From Lachnoclostridium sp. An196 (lineage in GTDB: Bacteria; Bacillota; Clostridia; Lachnospirales; Lachnospiraceae), in NCBI RefSeq assembly GCF_002160135.1, contig NZ_NFJZ01000008.1, positions 1-64,000 of the forward strand: 64,000 nucleotides of DNA, in the 5' to 3' direction. The translations under genes were made by a program, and so were the position numbers. This document shows, piece after piece, positions 17,535 to 26,979 of this stretch (positions within the stretch are counted from its first letter, which is position 1; every line of letters starts with the position of its first letter). The notes under the pieces are model-generated. The model was not told where the DNA came from. It did not search any database and worked only from the letters and a program-made list of their open reading frames with translations.

Positions 17535-17589
17535 TCGACTGAATCTGTAATTGTATTTTATATTTTTTATAATCCGTGCATCCTGCTTT

Positions 17590-17838
17590 GAACAGCCGGA
17601 CCGGAACGTTACCTGCGCAGCCAGCTCAGCCCAGGCACCCTTGCGGCACACAGGAGGTCCCGCTTAGTGCTGCTTTGTTCCCAACCTGACACGGTTCACA
17701 GGTTCCTGTTGCGCAAGACCCAGGCATCAGCGCCGCTTACGCAGGGCAGCTTCCGACCGGACAGCCCGAGGCAGGATATCACCCCTACTATGGCGGATTG
17801 TAGGTACAGGGCCCCGCCAATTCCCCGGCTGCACGGAA
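17590..17838 (-). ncRNA. ffs: Signal recognition particle RNA, large bacterial type
   Basis: About 250 nt on the minus strand. The 5' Alu part contains GGGGAATTGGCGGGGCCCTG, CCTACAATCCGCC and GGGGTGATATCCTGCC, matching clostridial SRP RNAs. The helix 8 core has GTGTCAGGTTGGGAACAAAG, with the CAGCA and AAGCGG of the other arm, the Ffh-binding region. The ends pair (CAGCCGG near the 5' end with CCGGCTG near 17591-17600). It scaffolds Ffh for co-translational membrane targeting. The SRP RNA lies close to dnaX here as in other Firmicutes. Exact ends are uncertain by some tens of bases because the promoter implies a start near 17865. Confidence 0.93.
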
Positions 17839-17871
17839 ATCTTATGACGACATAAAATTAAATGCCTGTAC

Positions 17872-17900
17872 AGTATAGCCTGTTCCGGAAGATTTGTCAA
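17872..17900 (-). promoter_or_regulatory. SRP RNA promoter
   Basis: Minus strand -35 TTGACA (17895-17900), 17-nt spacer, -10 TATACT (17872-17877). The -35 overlaps the stop codon of the MATE gene. A start near 17865 would give a short 5' extension before the mature SRP RNA end. Confidence 0.85.
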
Positions 17901-19219
17901 ATCGAACCTTTACTTTTTCTGTTCCGGATCCACGCCGCAAGGAACGGTACTGCAAAGAGCACCGCTTTGCAGATATTGTCGGCAATCATGCAGTACCACA
18001 CCGCGCGCAGCCCCAGACCCCAGACGCGGACGCACAGGAAGGTGCTGAAGATGCGCACGCCCCACATGCCGAAGGTCTCCACCCCAAACGCGTAGCGGGT
18101 CCTGCCCAGTCCGTAGAAGATTCCCTCCAGGACGATCATCAGGCCGAAGAACGGTTCCGACAGGGCAACGATGCGCAGCATCTCACCGCCCAGTTCTACC
18201 ACCGCGGTGCTGGGCGTGAACAGACTCATAAGCGGATAAGCCCCTATATACAGGATAACGCCGCTGACGCACATGATGCCCAGCGTCAACAGGACACTGA
18301 GTTTTCCTACCGCAGCGATCTTCTCATCGTCCTTCTCGCCTCTGGCCGTCCCGATCAGGGCAGAAGTGGCGGTACGCAGGCCATATCCCGGCACATAAAA
18401 GATCGTCTCCGCCGTCACCGCGATAGAGTGGGCGGCAAACACCGTCGTACCCATTCCGGAGACCAGACTGGCGAACACCACATAACCCAGGCAGGAGACC
18501 ACACTGGTCCCCAGCACCGGAGATCCTACAGCCGTACATTCTTTCAGCAGTTCCGGTTCCGCCGAGAACGTATTCCATTTCCAATGCAGTTCCTGCTTCC
18601 GGCGGTAGACCAGATACATCAGGATTCCCGACATCATATAGGAAACGGCAGAAGAGATCGCCGCTCCGGCGACGCCCAGACCCATAGGATAGATCAGGAT
18701 ATAGTTCAGGATAATATTCAGGATGTTGGCGGCCACGCTGATCAGCATGGGCGTCTTCGTATCCTGTACCGCCCGCAGCGCGTCTCCCAGCACGGAACCG
18801 GCCGTCCGGAATACCATGGGGATACTGACAATAAAGAAATACCGGGACGCCTCGGCGCGGATCCCCGGATCTGCTCCCATCCATCCCGGAATATACGGAC
18901 TCAGCACGACAGAAAGGCCGCCCAGCACAAGGCCGGACAGCACAGACAGCAGCAGTGCCTGCTGCGACAGTTTTTCCACTTGTTTCTGATCTCCCGCCCC
19001 GGATGCGCGGGAGATCAGGATCAACATTGCGGTGCCGATGGCTCCCGGAACACTGTTGACCAGCCAGGTGATGGTGGTGGTCGTGCTCACCGCCGCCGTA
19101 GCTTCCTCTCCCAGCCGTCCCACCATGGCAGTATCCACGTACTGAAGCAGAGTCGACAGGATCTCTTCTATAATGGTGGGAATCGACAGCACCAGGAGCC
19201 GGGATGCATGCTTTCTCAT
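17897..19219 (-). CDS. MATE family multidrug/cation antiporter
   Basis: 440 residues with about twelve membrane segments in two similar halves. N-terminal features include SIPTIIEEILSTLLQYVDTAMVGRLG, and the second half repeats the pattern with VVSCLGYVVFASLVSGMGT. These fit the MatE (NorM/DinF-like) family that exports drugs or metabolites using a Na+ or H+ gradient. The ATG overlaps the stop of the DUF3737 gene (ATGA) with an AGGAG site inside that gene's end, so translation is coupled. Substrate unknown. Confidence 0.92.
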   Translation of the reverse strand: MRKHASRLLVLSIPTIIEEILSTLLQYVDTAMVGRLGEEATAAVSTTTTITWLVNSVPGAIGTAMLILISRASGAGDQKQVEKLSQQALLLSVLSGLVLGGLSVVLSPYIPGWMGADPGIRAEASRYFFIVSIPMVFRTAGSVLGDALRAVQDTKTPMLISVAANILNIILNYILIYPMGLGVAGAAISSAVSYMMSGILMYLVYRRKQELHWKWNTFSAEPELLKECTAVGSPVLGTSVVSCLGYVVFASLVSGMGTTVFAAHSIAVTAETIFYVPGYGLRTATSALIGTARGEKDDEKIAAVGKLSVLLTLGIMCVSGVILYIGAYPLMSLFTPSTAVVELGGEMLRIVALSEPFFGLMIVLEGIFYGLGRTRYAFGVETFGMWGVRIFSTFLCVRVWGLGLRAVWYCMIADNICKAVLFAVPFLAAWIRNRKSKGSI

Positions 19220-20064
19220 GCTCTCCTGGTACCTCCGATCAGGATCTCTCCTTTTGCGTGCTCATCATCTCTGATGATCTCTCCCACAGACGGAACACTG
19301 ATATGCCCCGCATACGGGTTTTTGATACTGAGCACCGGCGTAAGCACGGTTGCCTCCACTTCTGATCTTTCAAACGCCAGATCCGTATCGATCATTTCAC
19401 AGTTAATCAGTTTCAGATTCTTACAATAGCACAGCGGCTGTGTCCCGATAATCTTGCAGTTCTCAAAGGTCACATCTTCGCAGTACCATGCCAGATATTC
19501 CCCTTTTACCACGCTGTTTCTCACCAGCACGTGCTTTGCGTGCCAGAACGCGTCTTTGGTGTCGAATTCACAGTTCTCAAAAACCGAATTCTCAATATAC
19601 TGGAAAGAGTATTTCCCTTTCATATGTACGTTCTCAAAATTCAGATGTTCCGAACGCATCATGAAATATTCACTTTCTGCCGTGCAGTCCTTCATACGGA
19701 TCCCCCGTACAGACCAGCCGAATTCCGGAGAAACGATATCGCAGTTCTCCAGGGACGCATCCGCGCACTCCCTCAGAGCCTTGATGCCGTGCATCTTTGT
19801 TCCGGTGATCTCCACATGATCCGTGTACCACAGGGCCGCGCGGCATAATTCTGTCATCTCCGAATCGCTGATCTTCAGCCCGTGCACATGCCAGAACGGA
19901 TACCGCAAATTAAAAAAACAGTGCTCCGCCCGGATATCCGCACATTCCTTAAAAGCGCTCTCCCCGTCTGCCGGTCCGTCAAAAGCGCAGTCTTTTACCA
20001 ATATATCCCTGCTCCCATAGAGAGCTCTCTCTTCGTCAAAAGTCTGATTCTGTATTGTCTTCAA
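19216..20064 (-). CDS. DUF3737 right-handed beta-helix protein
   Basis: 282 residues. The start is placed at a TTG (20064), 8 nt after GGAGG; this gives MKTIQNQTFDEERALYG, which matches the family N-terminus. The body is made of short repeats with aromatic/Cys/Glu patterns (ISDSEMTELCRAALWYTDHV, FENCEFDTKDAFWHAKHV), the signature of pentapeptide/beta-helix DUF3737 proteins. No enzymatic motif, signal peptide or membrane segment is visible. Family function is unknown. It is the first gene of a two-gene operon with the MATE transporter and has a good promoter at 20093-20121. Confidence 0.88.
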   Translation of the reverse strand: MKTIQNQTFDEERALYGSRDILVKDCAFDGPADGESAFKECADIRAEHCFFNLRYPFWHVHGLKISDSEMTELCRAALWYTDHVEITGTKMHGIKALRECADASLENCDIVSPEFGWSVRGIRMKDCTAESEYFMMRSEHLNFENVHMKGKYSFQYIENSVFENCEFDTKDAFWHAKHVLVRNSVVKGEYLAWYCEDVTFENCKIIGTQPLCYCKNLKLINCEMIDTDLAFERSEVEATVLTPVLSIKNPYAGHISVPSVGEIIRDDEHAKGEILIGGTRRA

Positions 20065-20092
20065 TCTCAACGCCTCCAATCTTTACGCTGCT

Positions 20093-20121
20093 ATTTTATG
20101 ACAAGAATCAGAAAATGACAA
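20093..20121 (-). promoter_or_regulatory. Promoter of the DUF3737-MATE operon
   Basis: Minus strand -35 TTGTCA (20116-20121), 17-nt spacer, -10 TAAAAT (20093-20098), about 30 nt before the TTG start. Confidence 0.7.
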
Positions 20122-20193
20122 ATACCTATTGTCGATAGCGTTGTATAGATAAAATGTATGGAAATGGGATCCCCGGTGCCTATATGGTTATTT

Positions 20194-20778
20194 TTATATT
20201 TTTATGTGCGGAAATAAATCATACAGATTATGCCCAAGCATTTTATCATATTTTTCTTTCAGTTTCAGCGACTCTACAATGTGGTAATGCGTATTCTCAT
20301 GAACTCCTTTCCGTACCAACAAATCGATCAGTCTTTTTTCCATCGTCATGGTCTCGAACAGGCACATGAGATCGCATAGATTAATAATCTCCTCATAAGT
20401 ATTATAATGATGTTCCCGCAGTTTCTCACAGCGCAACGGATGTTTCTTAGGGATTCCTCCCGCCTCACAGGTGTAATCTCCATTGATATAAGAATGGGTC
20501 ATACAAATCCAGGCATCCTGCTCATCGATCCCCTGCTCCAGTAGATAATTGAATCCCAGAACGTCATGCCATTCCACATCTTTCTCATTAAGATGCTTTC
20601 CTATGTCATGCACATATCCCAGTGCTCTGGCATAATCCGGGTCCTCCAGTCCAAGTGCTTTCGCGATCACCGCAGCCGTATCTCCCACACAGATACTGTG
20701 ACGGATAAATCCATCATTTTCAACTGTTTTTTTTGCATGTTCCAATAACTCTTTTGCCTTATCCAATGTCAATCTCAT
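20194..20778 (-). CDS. HD-domain phosphohydrolase-like protein
   Basis: 194 residues. The HD domain is visible as H27 (IRHSI), H57-D58 (YVHDIGK) and a later Asp in LCDLMCLFE (about 137), the H...HD...D metal-binding set. Family members hydrolyse phosphoesters, often nucleotides; this type is the short HDIG form annotated as HD domain protein. It follows the MgtC-like gene with a 21-nt gap on the same strand, so co-transcription is likely. Substrate not predictable. Confidence 0.82.
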   Translation of the reverse strand: MRLTLDKAKELLEHAKKTVENDGFIRHSICVGDTAAVIAKALGLEDPDYARALGYVHDIGKHLNEKDVEWHDVLGFNYLLEQGIDEQDAWICMTHSYINGDYTCEAGGIPKKHPLRCEKLREHHYNTYEEIINLCDLMCLFETMTMEKRLIDLLVRKGVHENTHYHIVESLKLKEKYDKMLGHNLYDLFPHIKI

Positions 20779-20799
20779 AATTTATCCTTCTTTCTTCTA

Positions 20800-21507
20800 T
20801 TAGATTTCATGTATAAATCTTATGCCTTCAATCTTTCCGATCTCTTCCAGCACTTCCTGATGCTTCTGTCTTTTTCCAAAGTCCAATTCCACAATAGCAC
20901 ATATGTCTTTTTTATACCATTTATATTCCGCTCTTCTTGTAAGGTTTTTTACCTGAATCTGACGCTCCGAGAGGAAATCCAGGAGCCGGATCATAAACCG
21001 TTCATCCGCTCCTTCAATGCAAAGCTTCATATAACGGGAATTTCCAATTATTACACTGTCAAACAGAGTGTACAACCCTGAAAACCCACATACCATAACG
21101 GTGCCGGCTATAGCTCCAAAATAAAATCCTGACCCTATTGTTATGCCCAGGGCAGCCGTCACCCAAAGCGCTGCTGCCGTAGTCAGCCCTTTGACCTGGT
21201 TCGCTCCCGTGACCATAATCGTACCGGCTCCCAGAAACCCAATACCGCTGATGACCTGAGCAGCCATCCTGGCCGCATCTCCGCTTCCGCCCGAAACATA
21301 AATCATAATATATTCGTTCGTCACCATTACCATGGTGGCTCCAATGCACACCAATGAGAAAGTTTTCAGACCTGCCGGACGTCCCTTCAACCCTCTCTCA
21401 AATCCGATGATGCCGCCGCAGATCGCCGCACAGAACAAACGAACCAGGACAGAGATTAAAAAAGATTCTGTGGTATCTCCGGTCAAGCCCATTAACATAT
21501 CGCTCAT
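20800..21507 (-). CDS. MgtC/SapB family membrane protein
   Basis: 235 residues from the ATG at 21507, which has GGGAGGTGA upstream; an earlier in-frame start lacks a site. Four to five N-terminal membrane segments carry the family motifs GGIIGFERGLKGRPAGLKT and QVISGIGFLGAGTIM, then a soluble C-terminal ACT-like domain (about 150-235). MgtC proteins are linked to Mg2+ limitation and membrane potential. It is the first of three MgtC-like genes in this window (others at 53136 and 53826). Operon with the HD gene. Confidence 0.9.
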   Translation of the reverse strand: MSDMLMGLTGDTTESFLISVLVRLFCAAICGGIIGFERGLKGRPAGLKTFSLVCIGATMVMVTNEYIMIYVSGGSGDAARMAAQVISGIGFLGAGTIMVTGANQVKGLTTAAALWVTAALGITIGSGFYFGAIAGTVMVCGFSGLYTLFDSVIIGNSRYMKLCIEGADERFMIRLLDFLSERQIQVKNLTRRAEYKWYKKDICAIVELDFGKRQKHQEVLEEIGKIEGIRFIHEI

Positions 21508-21606
21508 ACCTTCACCTCCCAAATACTTCACTATTGGTATATCATGGATTCCATACAAGATTTCTTGCTCTTTTTTATTATTTTCATGCTATTTTCCCAG
21601 AAGATC

Positions 21607-21635
21607 TTCAACCCTGCGCTTTCGTCTGATATAAT
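21607..21635 (+). promoter_or_regulatory. Promoter of the plus-strand YesM/YesN pair
   Basis: -35 TTCAAC (21607-21612), 17-nt spacer, -10 TATAAT (21630-21635). The ATG follows after an AGGAGG site. The divergent mgtC-like gene starts 160 nt away. Confidence 0.7.
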
Positions 21636-21665
21636 CAGAAAAGAAAACCAAGGAGGAAATATCCT

Positions 21666-23375
21666 ATGAAATCGCCGCGGCTTCCGTCTCTTTCTCATAA
21701 ACTGTTTCTTACATTTATTCTGAGTTTCATCGTCCCGCTGATCCTGATCGATTTTTTTATATCCTACCTGTTCAGCGATTATCAGTATCAGGGACTCCAT
21801 GCCCAGTCCGAAAACAACACGCAGCTGATCAGCGCTTATATGGCAAACTATATTAACGATATCGACGATATTATGAAGGGTCTCTACTTTAATTCATATC
21901 TTCAGTCAGAAACGGATATATCCGCTTTGTCTATCTACGACAAGAGCCGGCTGAGCGAAGAGATTGGTGATACTTTATCACTTACTGCTTATTCAAGAGA
22001 TGATTTTGGCGACCTGCTGTTTATATCCGAACAGGAAGTTCTTTATTTTAATGCAGAAAACTATTATCAGTATCTTCCCACTACACAGTCTCTGGAAGAC
22101 CGCAGCTGGTATCTGGCCGCGCTGAAGAAAGACGGCAAGATAGCGATTACCCCCTATCAGGATCCGAAAAATGTTGAATCTGCGCAGAACGCCGACAGTT
22201 TTTTTGTCTCACGTCAGCTGAAAAATCTCCATGATCCGGATCAGGAAAATGTAATCATGATCAATCTGAAAACATCCTTTCTGGATACACTATTTTCAAA
22301 ACTGGATGCCAATACCCCCGGCATCGTGCTTTTTACCAACGACGACGGAGAACTCATCTATTCCAGTCAGGATATAGACGATGCTTTTTTGAACCACTTG
22401 GGAAGTTCGCCTTTCCGTTACGGCGGCCGTATATGGATCCAAGATTCACAGCCTCTGGAGAACTACCCGCTGACTATCCACGTGCTGCTTTCTACTTCTT
22501 ATGTCGTACAGCAGTTTGCAACATTCATGCTCATATGCGTTGTCGGTTTCCTGGTTGCCATCTGCATCGCATATCTCCTCTTCCGGGGAAATAACCGCTG
22601 GATCCAGATGCCGGTACATCGTATCCAGTCCGTGCTGAAGACGATGGAAAAAGGCGGCCTGGATGCGCGGTGTCCGGATCTCCCCATCCGGGAATTTCAG
22701 GATATCGGCTCCTCCGTCAACCATATGGCAGAAAAGCTTCAGGAAAAGATTCATAATGAATATGAACTGTTAATCGCCCAGAAGAATTTGCAGTTTCAGG
22801 CGCTCCAGTCCCAGATCCGCCCGCACTTTATTATCAATACGATCTATAGCTTTATCACACTCAACCAAATTGGAGAGACCGAACTGCTGAACGATTGTTT
22901 TTACCGTTTTGCCAACATTCTCCGTTATGTGTTAAGTAAGGATCAGGAAACTACACTGGAAAAAGAACTTGATTTTCTGGACAGTTATTGTTCTCTTTTC
23001 CATCTGCGCTTTGGTGACAGAATCCAATATCATATTTCCTGTGAAGATCCTCTGCGCCCGCTTAAAATGCCGAAACTGCTGCTGCAGCCGCTGGTAGAAA
23101 ATGCCGTTATCCACGGTATCGAACCCAGCGAAATTCCCTGCACTCTTGACATTTCAGTGGAAAAACACGGGGAAAAGATTTATATTATTATTGAAGACAG
23201 CGGCGTTGGATTTCAAAAAGACCAGCTCTTTTCTTCTACTTCCATTGGGCTAAAAAATGTAGAAAACCGGATCCAACTTTGGAATAAAGACATTGAATTT
23301 TACATCTACCGGGCAGAAGGTCTGACGATTCAGGCTGTCATCATTCCCGATTCTGTACAGGAGGCAAAACAATGA
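21666..23375 (+). CDS. YesM-type sensor histidine kinase
   Basis: 569 residues. Membrane helices at about 16-36 and 284-306 flank a ~245-residue extracellular Cache-like sensor (YYQYLPTTQSLEDRSWYLAA is typical). A HAMP segment follows, then the His_kinase domain with H387 in QIRPHFIINT and a HATPase with LQPLVENAVIHG and IEDSGVGF. It overlaps the regulator ATG by 4 nt. The pair is convergent with the sugar ABC operon at 24806-28940, the usual arrangement for YesMN-controlled oligosaccharide uptake. Confidence 0.92.
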   Translation: MKSPRLPSLSHKLFLTFILSFIVPLILIDFFISYLFSDYQYQGLHAQSENNTQLISAYMANYINDIDDIMKGLYFNSYLQSETDISALSIYDKSRLSEEIGDTLSLTAYSRDDFGDLLFISEQEVLYFNAENYYQYLPTTQSLEDRSWYLAALKKDGKIAITPYQDPKNVESAQNADSFFVSRQLKNLHDPDQENVIMINLKTSFLDTLFSKLDANTPGIVLFTNDDGELIYSSQDIDDAFLNHLGSSPFRYGGRIWIQDSQPLENYPLTIHVLLSTSYVVQQFATFMLICVVGFLVAICIAYLLFRGNNRWIQMPVHRIQSVLKTMEKGGLDARCPDLPIREFQDIGSSVNHMAEKLQEKIHNEYELLIAQKNLQFQALQSQIRPHFIINTIYSFITLNQIGETELLNDCFYRFANILRYVLSKDQETTLEKELDFLDSYCSLFHLRFGDRIQYHISCEDPLRPLKMPKLLLQPLVENAVIHGIEPSEIPCTLDISVEKHGEKIYIIIEDSGVGFQKDQLFSSTSIGLKNVENRIQLWNKDIEFYIYRAEGLTIQAVIIPDSVQEAKQ

Positions 23376-24748
23376 ATATATTAGTCATTGATGACGAACC
23401 CCTCATTCATCTGTCCATTGAAAAACTGATTTTATCATGTTCGGAAAACAGCCATGTATATCATGCATCCAATGGGCGCCAGATGCTGGAACTTCTAAAA
23501 GAACACAGATTTCAGCTGGCGTACGTGGATATTAAAATGCCGGGTTTATCCGGTCTGGAAGCCATCCGGCTCGCCAAAGAAGTCTCTCCTTCAACCCATT
23601 ATTACATTATGACGGGCTTTAATGAATTCGAATACGCGAAACAGGCCGTCAAATTGAAGGTGGAAGACTATCTTATGAAACCCCTGGATCAAAAAACGAT
23701 TTGGGAAACGATCCAGACCGCCGAGCTTCTGGAAATGTCCAACCAAAGAGAAAAGAAAACTGTCTTCCGCAATTGGTTAGAAAACAATATCAATCACCGA
23801 AACGGAACCCTGGGCAAATATGACGGCTACTATGGCTTCATCCTTCTTATCACCCTGGACAATACGAAACTGCCTCCGGAATCTCTTCTGGAAAAGCTGA
23901 AGCCTTATGAAGAATACTATGTCTCCTCATTTTCCGGAAATCAGATCCTCCTGCTCTGCTTCTCAGAAGATGCCGAACCGCTCCACAGCATGTCCAAAAA
24001 TCTGTCCGGCCAGGTATATACAGATGGAGTCACCTTCTTCGCGTCCTCCATTACCCGAAAGACCGAAGAATTGAAAAACGATCTGTGGAAACTGCTGCAG
24101 TTCTCCTGTCTGCGGGTTCTTAAAGGGATCGAACGTTTCTATTATCTCAAGCCGCTTCTTGCCTGCGGCCCTGAGCTGTTGGACTTTGGCAGACTTTGCG
24201 TGAAATGGCAGACTGCATGCTTTCAGAAAAATTATAGTGAATTCATAAACTGCAGTGAGCAAATCTGCCGGCAATTCGAACAGGTCAAAGAGCTTGGGAA
24301 ATATAAGACGGAGATCCGTACATTTCTTTCATATACGCTTGGAATCCAGCCCTATCTTCCCTCCGGTCAGGAACAGCTCCGGACCTTCCTTCATGAATAT
24401 GCCAGGAATCTGATCCATAACGCAGAGGACGGACATCCGGTTCGGTCAATCATTCAGTATATCCAGGAACATTATTGTGAAAATCTGTCCATTTCCGGTC
24501 TTTCCGAGCAATTTGGGTTTTCCGCCAACTATATCAGCAACCTTTTAAAGCAGGAACTGGGGATCTCTTACAACAAATATATTACGCAGCTCCGATTAAA
24601 CCACGCAAAAGAACTTTTGCTGTCGACCCGTCAATCCGTAAAAGAGATTACCTCCGCCTGCGGTTATTACAGTCAAAGTCATTTTACAAAACTGTTCATG
24701 GAATACGAAGGATGTACACCCGCCGAATATCGTAGGCGCTGTAAATAA
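23372..24748 (+). CDS. YesN-type response regulator with AraC domain
   Basis: 458 residues. The receiver has D7/D8, phospho-acceptor D53 (YVDIKMPGLSG) and the conserved Lys in YLMKPL. The C-terminus carries two AraC helix-turn-helix units (SANYISNLLKQELG and QSHFTKLFMEY). The start overlaps the kinase stop (ATGA). It probably activates the convergent ABC sugar operon; no clear operator was identified in front of that operon. A strong bidirectional terminator follows. Confidence 0.92.
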   Translation: MNILVIDDEPLIHLSIEKLILSCSENSHVYHASNGRQMLELLKEHRFQLAYVDIKMPGLSGLEAIRLAKEVSPSTHYYIMTGFNEFEYAKQAVKLKVEDYLMKPLDQKTIWETIQTAELLEMSNQREKKTVFRNWLENNINHRNGTLGKYDGYYGFILLITLDNTKLPPESLLEKLKPYEEYYVSSFSGNQILLLCFSEDAEPLHSMSKNLSGQVYTDGVTFFASSITRKTEELKNDLWKLLQFSCLRVLKGIERFYYLKPLLACGPELLDFGRLCVKWQTACFQKNYSEFINCSEQICRQFEQVKELGKYKTEIRTFLSYTLGIQPYLPSGQEQLRTFLHEYARNLIHNAEDGHPVRSIIQYIQEHYCENLSISGLSEQFGFSANYISNLLKQELGISYNKYITQLRLNHAKELLLSTRQSVKEITSACGYYSQSHFTKLFMEYEGCTPAEYRRRCK

Positions 24749-24798
24749 TAAGGAGGACCCGCCACATTCTCTGCGGTTGGTCCTCCTTATTATTTTTC
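24744..24798. terminator. Bidirectional intrinsic terminator
   Basis: A perfect 16-bp stem (24744-24759 with 24779-24794), with T-rich tracts on the plus side (TATTTTTC) and A-rich sequence on the other side. It serves both the plus-strand regulator gene and the minus-strand binding-protein gene that converge here. Confidence 0.9.
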
Positions 24799-24805
24799 AC
24801 TTTTC

Positions 24806-26086
24806 TTATTGGAAAAGCTCCGCCACCCGGTCAGCCATACTCTGTACAGCCTGTTCCGGCGTATAATTATCTTCAAGGATACACTTCTGGATCTCATTTG
24901 CGATGATGTCTTTGGTTTCTGCATATTCCGGAATAAAGGTCGCCTCTGCGCAGTACTGTACATTATCCGTGATCACCTGCAGATTCGGGTCCTCTTCTAC
25001 CATCTGTTTGTAGGCATCCTGTTCTGTACAGCTCTGTCTCACCGGTAAATATCCGGTTCCGTTCGCCCAGGTAATGGAATTTTCCGTATTAGTCATAAAT
25101 TTCAGGAATTCCCATCCTGCGGCTTCCTCTTCTTCACTGTGTCCCGCAAACATCATCAGGTTGGATCCCCCTGCCGGATACGCACGGTCTGTCAGCATCG
25201 GGATTGCTCCTACTCCTACTTCAAAGTCACAGGTTTCTTCCAGTCCCTTCAGCTGAGCACTGCTCTGCATGATCATAGCTGCGGTACCTGCCGCGAAAAT
25301 GTTTCTGCATGCTTCGGAAGAATTATAGTCCTGTCCGGACGGAACATTCATAGTTCCTGCATCGATCATATCTTTCCACAAATACAGCGGACCTGTTCCT
25401 GATTCGTCATTGAATCCGATGCTTGTCTCATCCTCATTATAAATCGTACCGCCTGCGTTCATCATCAGAGATGTATAATACCACTGATCCAACGGACAAG
25501 AATATCCGTAGACTCCGTCTTTCGTCAAAGCTTCCGCATCCGCTTTCAGCTCATCCCAGGTCTCCGGCGGATTTTCAATCCCTGCCTGTGCAAAAAGATC
25601 TTTGTTGTAATACAATACCGGAAGGCTTCTAGAATGAGGAAGAGCAATCAGTTTCCCATCATAATAGGAAGCGTCCAACAGTCCGGGCATAAAGTCATCC
25701 AGATCAAACTCTTCCGCATCCACATATTTCTGTAAATCCACCAGCTGTCCGGAATCTGCGAATACGCCGAGACTTCCGATCTCCATCTGAGCGACAACCG
25801 GCGCCTCCCCTGCTGACAGAGCTGCCTGCATCTTGGTGCTTGCTTCCGTATAAGAACCTTGATGCACCGCCTTTACATAAATCTCATCCTGAGATTCATT
25901 AAAAGCGTCTGTCAGTTCCTGGATCAGTTCTCCGTTGGAAGCGCCCATGCAGTGCCAGAACTCAATCTCAATTCTTCCATCGGCAGTTTCCGCAGATGAA
26001 GAATCCTCTCCCGATCCGGATCCGCATCCGGAAAGCATGAACAGTGACATGGCCGTTACCAGCCCGAGCAATACTTTTCGTTTCAT
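24806..26086 (-). CDS. Carbohydrate-binding lipoprotein of a CUT1 ABC transporter
   Basis: 426 residues. Lipoprotein signal peptide with FMLSGCGSG (Cys about 21), a Ser/Glu linker, then a type 1 extracellular solute-binding fold: IEIEFWHCMGASNGE, YYNKDLFAQAGIENPPETWDEL and FAAGTAAMIMQSS are typical. It captures sugars or glycerol-phosphate compounds for the two permeases upstream. It is the last gene of the minus operon ATPase-permease-permease-binding protein. Start has GGAGG. Ligand unknown. Confidence 0.9.
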   Translation of the reverse strand: MKRKVLLGLVTAMSLFMLSGCGSGSGEDSSSAETADGRIEIEFWHCMGASNGELIQELTDAFNESQDEIYVKAVHQGSYTEASTKMQAALSAGEAPVVAQMEIGSLGVFADSGQLVDLQKYVDAEEFDLDDFMPGLLDASYYDGKLIALPHSRSLPVLYYNKDLFAQAGIENPPETWDELKADAEALTKDGVYGYSCPLDQWYYTSLMMNAGGTIYNEDETSIGFNDESGTGPLYLWKDMIDAGTMNVPSGQDYNSSEACRNIFAAGTAAMIMQSSAQLKGLEETCDFEVGVGAIPMLTDRAYPAGGSNLMMFAGHSEEEEAAGWEFLKFMTNTENSITWANGTGYLPVRQSCTEQDAYKQMVEEDPNLQVITDNVQYCAEATFIPEYAETKDIIANEIQKCILEDNYTPEQAVQSMADRVAELFQ

Positions 26087-26120
26087 TACAATTTATCCTC
26101 CTTAAAACCTTTTGTTTTAT

Positions 26121-26966
26121 TTACTTAATACCAGAATAAGTGAATGAGTTCCTGATCTTTTTGCTTGCCACAATATAGACGATCAGGATCGGCAGTACCA
26201 GCACCACGTTGCCTGCCATAATAATGTTCCACATCTGCAGCGTCTCCGAAGATTTCAGCGCCGCTACTCCTACAGGCAGCGTACGGAGTGTTTCACTGGA
26301 AGTCATGATCAACGGCCAGAAGTAGTTATTCCATGTGGAAATGAACGACAAAAGACCAATCGTAACCAGCGCCGGTTTCGCCATGGGCATCATAACCTTA
26401 AACATGATCTTCATGTTGCTTGCATCATCCAGCTTTGCCGCCTCGATGACTTCCTGCGGAATCTGCATGAAATACTGCCTCAACATGAAGATTCCGAACG
26501 GATTTGAAATAAACGGTATGATCAGCGGGATCAGCGTGCCAAGCAGTTTCATTCTGCTGAACATAAAGTAAACCGGAAGAAATGTAATCTGCTGCGGAAT
26601 CATCTGTCCCAGAAGTACCAGCCCGAAAAACAGCTTTTTACCGCGATACTCATGTCTCGACAGGCTGTAAGCTGCCGGAACAATGATCAGATACTGCAGT
26701 ACCAGCACTGTAATGCTGACAATCACGGAATTTTTAAAATACTGCGCAATCGGAACTACTTCAAATACATGTGTGAAGTTCTCCCAATGAAAACTGGAAG
26801 GAATCAATGTGGGCGGGAACTGCAGCGCCTCCGTCAGATCCTTCAGGGATGTACTGACCATCCAGTAAAACGGGAATATAAAGATCACGATCACAATCGC
26901 TTTCAGTATCACGTTCAGCGCCCGTGTGATTTTGTTCAAAATAATGTCTCTGTCATAAGTCTGCAT
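26121..26966 (-). CDS. Sugar ABC transporter permease, MalG type
   Basis: 281 residues from the ATG at 26966, preceded by GGGGTGG; a longer frame start overlaps the upstream gene without a site. Six membrane helices, and the EAA coupling motif EAAKLDDASNMKIMFKVMMP (about 188-207) are visible. It forms the channel with the upstream MalF-type partner, whose stop is 13 nt away. Typical length for CUT1 permeases. Confidence 0.92.
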   Translation of the reverse strand: MQTYDRDIILNKITRALNVILKAIVIVIFIFPFYWMVSTSLKDLTEALQFPPTLIPSSFHWENFTHVFEVVPIAQYFKNSVIVSITVLVLQYLIIVPAAYSLSRHEYRGKKLFFGLVLLGQMIPQQITFLPVYFMFSRMKLLGTLIPLIIPFISNPFGIFMLRQYFMQIPQEVIEAAKLDDASNMKIMFKVMMPMAKPALVTIGLLSFISTWNNYFWPLIMTSSETLRTLPVGVAALKSSETLQMWNIIMAGNVVLVLPILIVYIVASKKIRNSFTYSGIK

Positions 26967-26979
26967 TTTTCCACCCCCC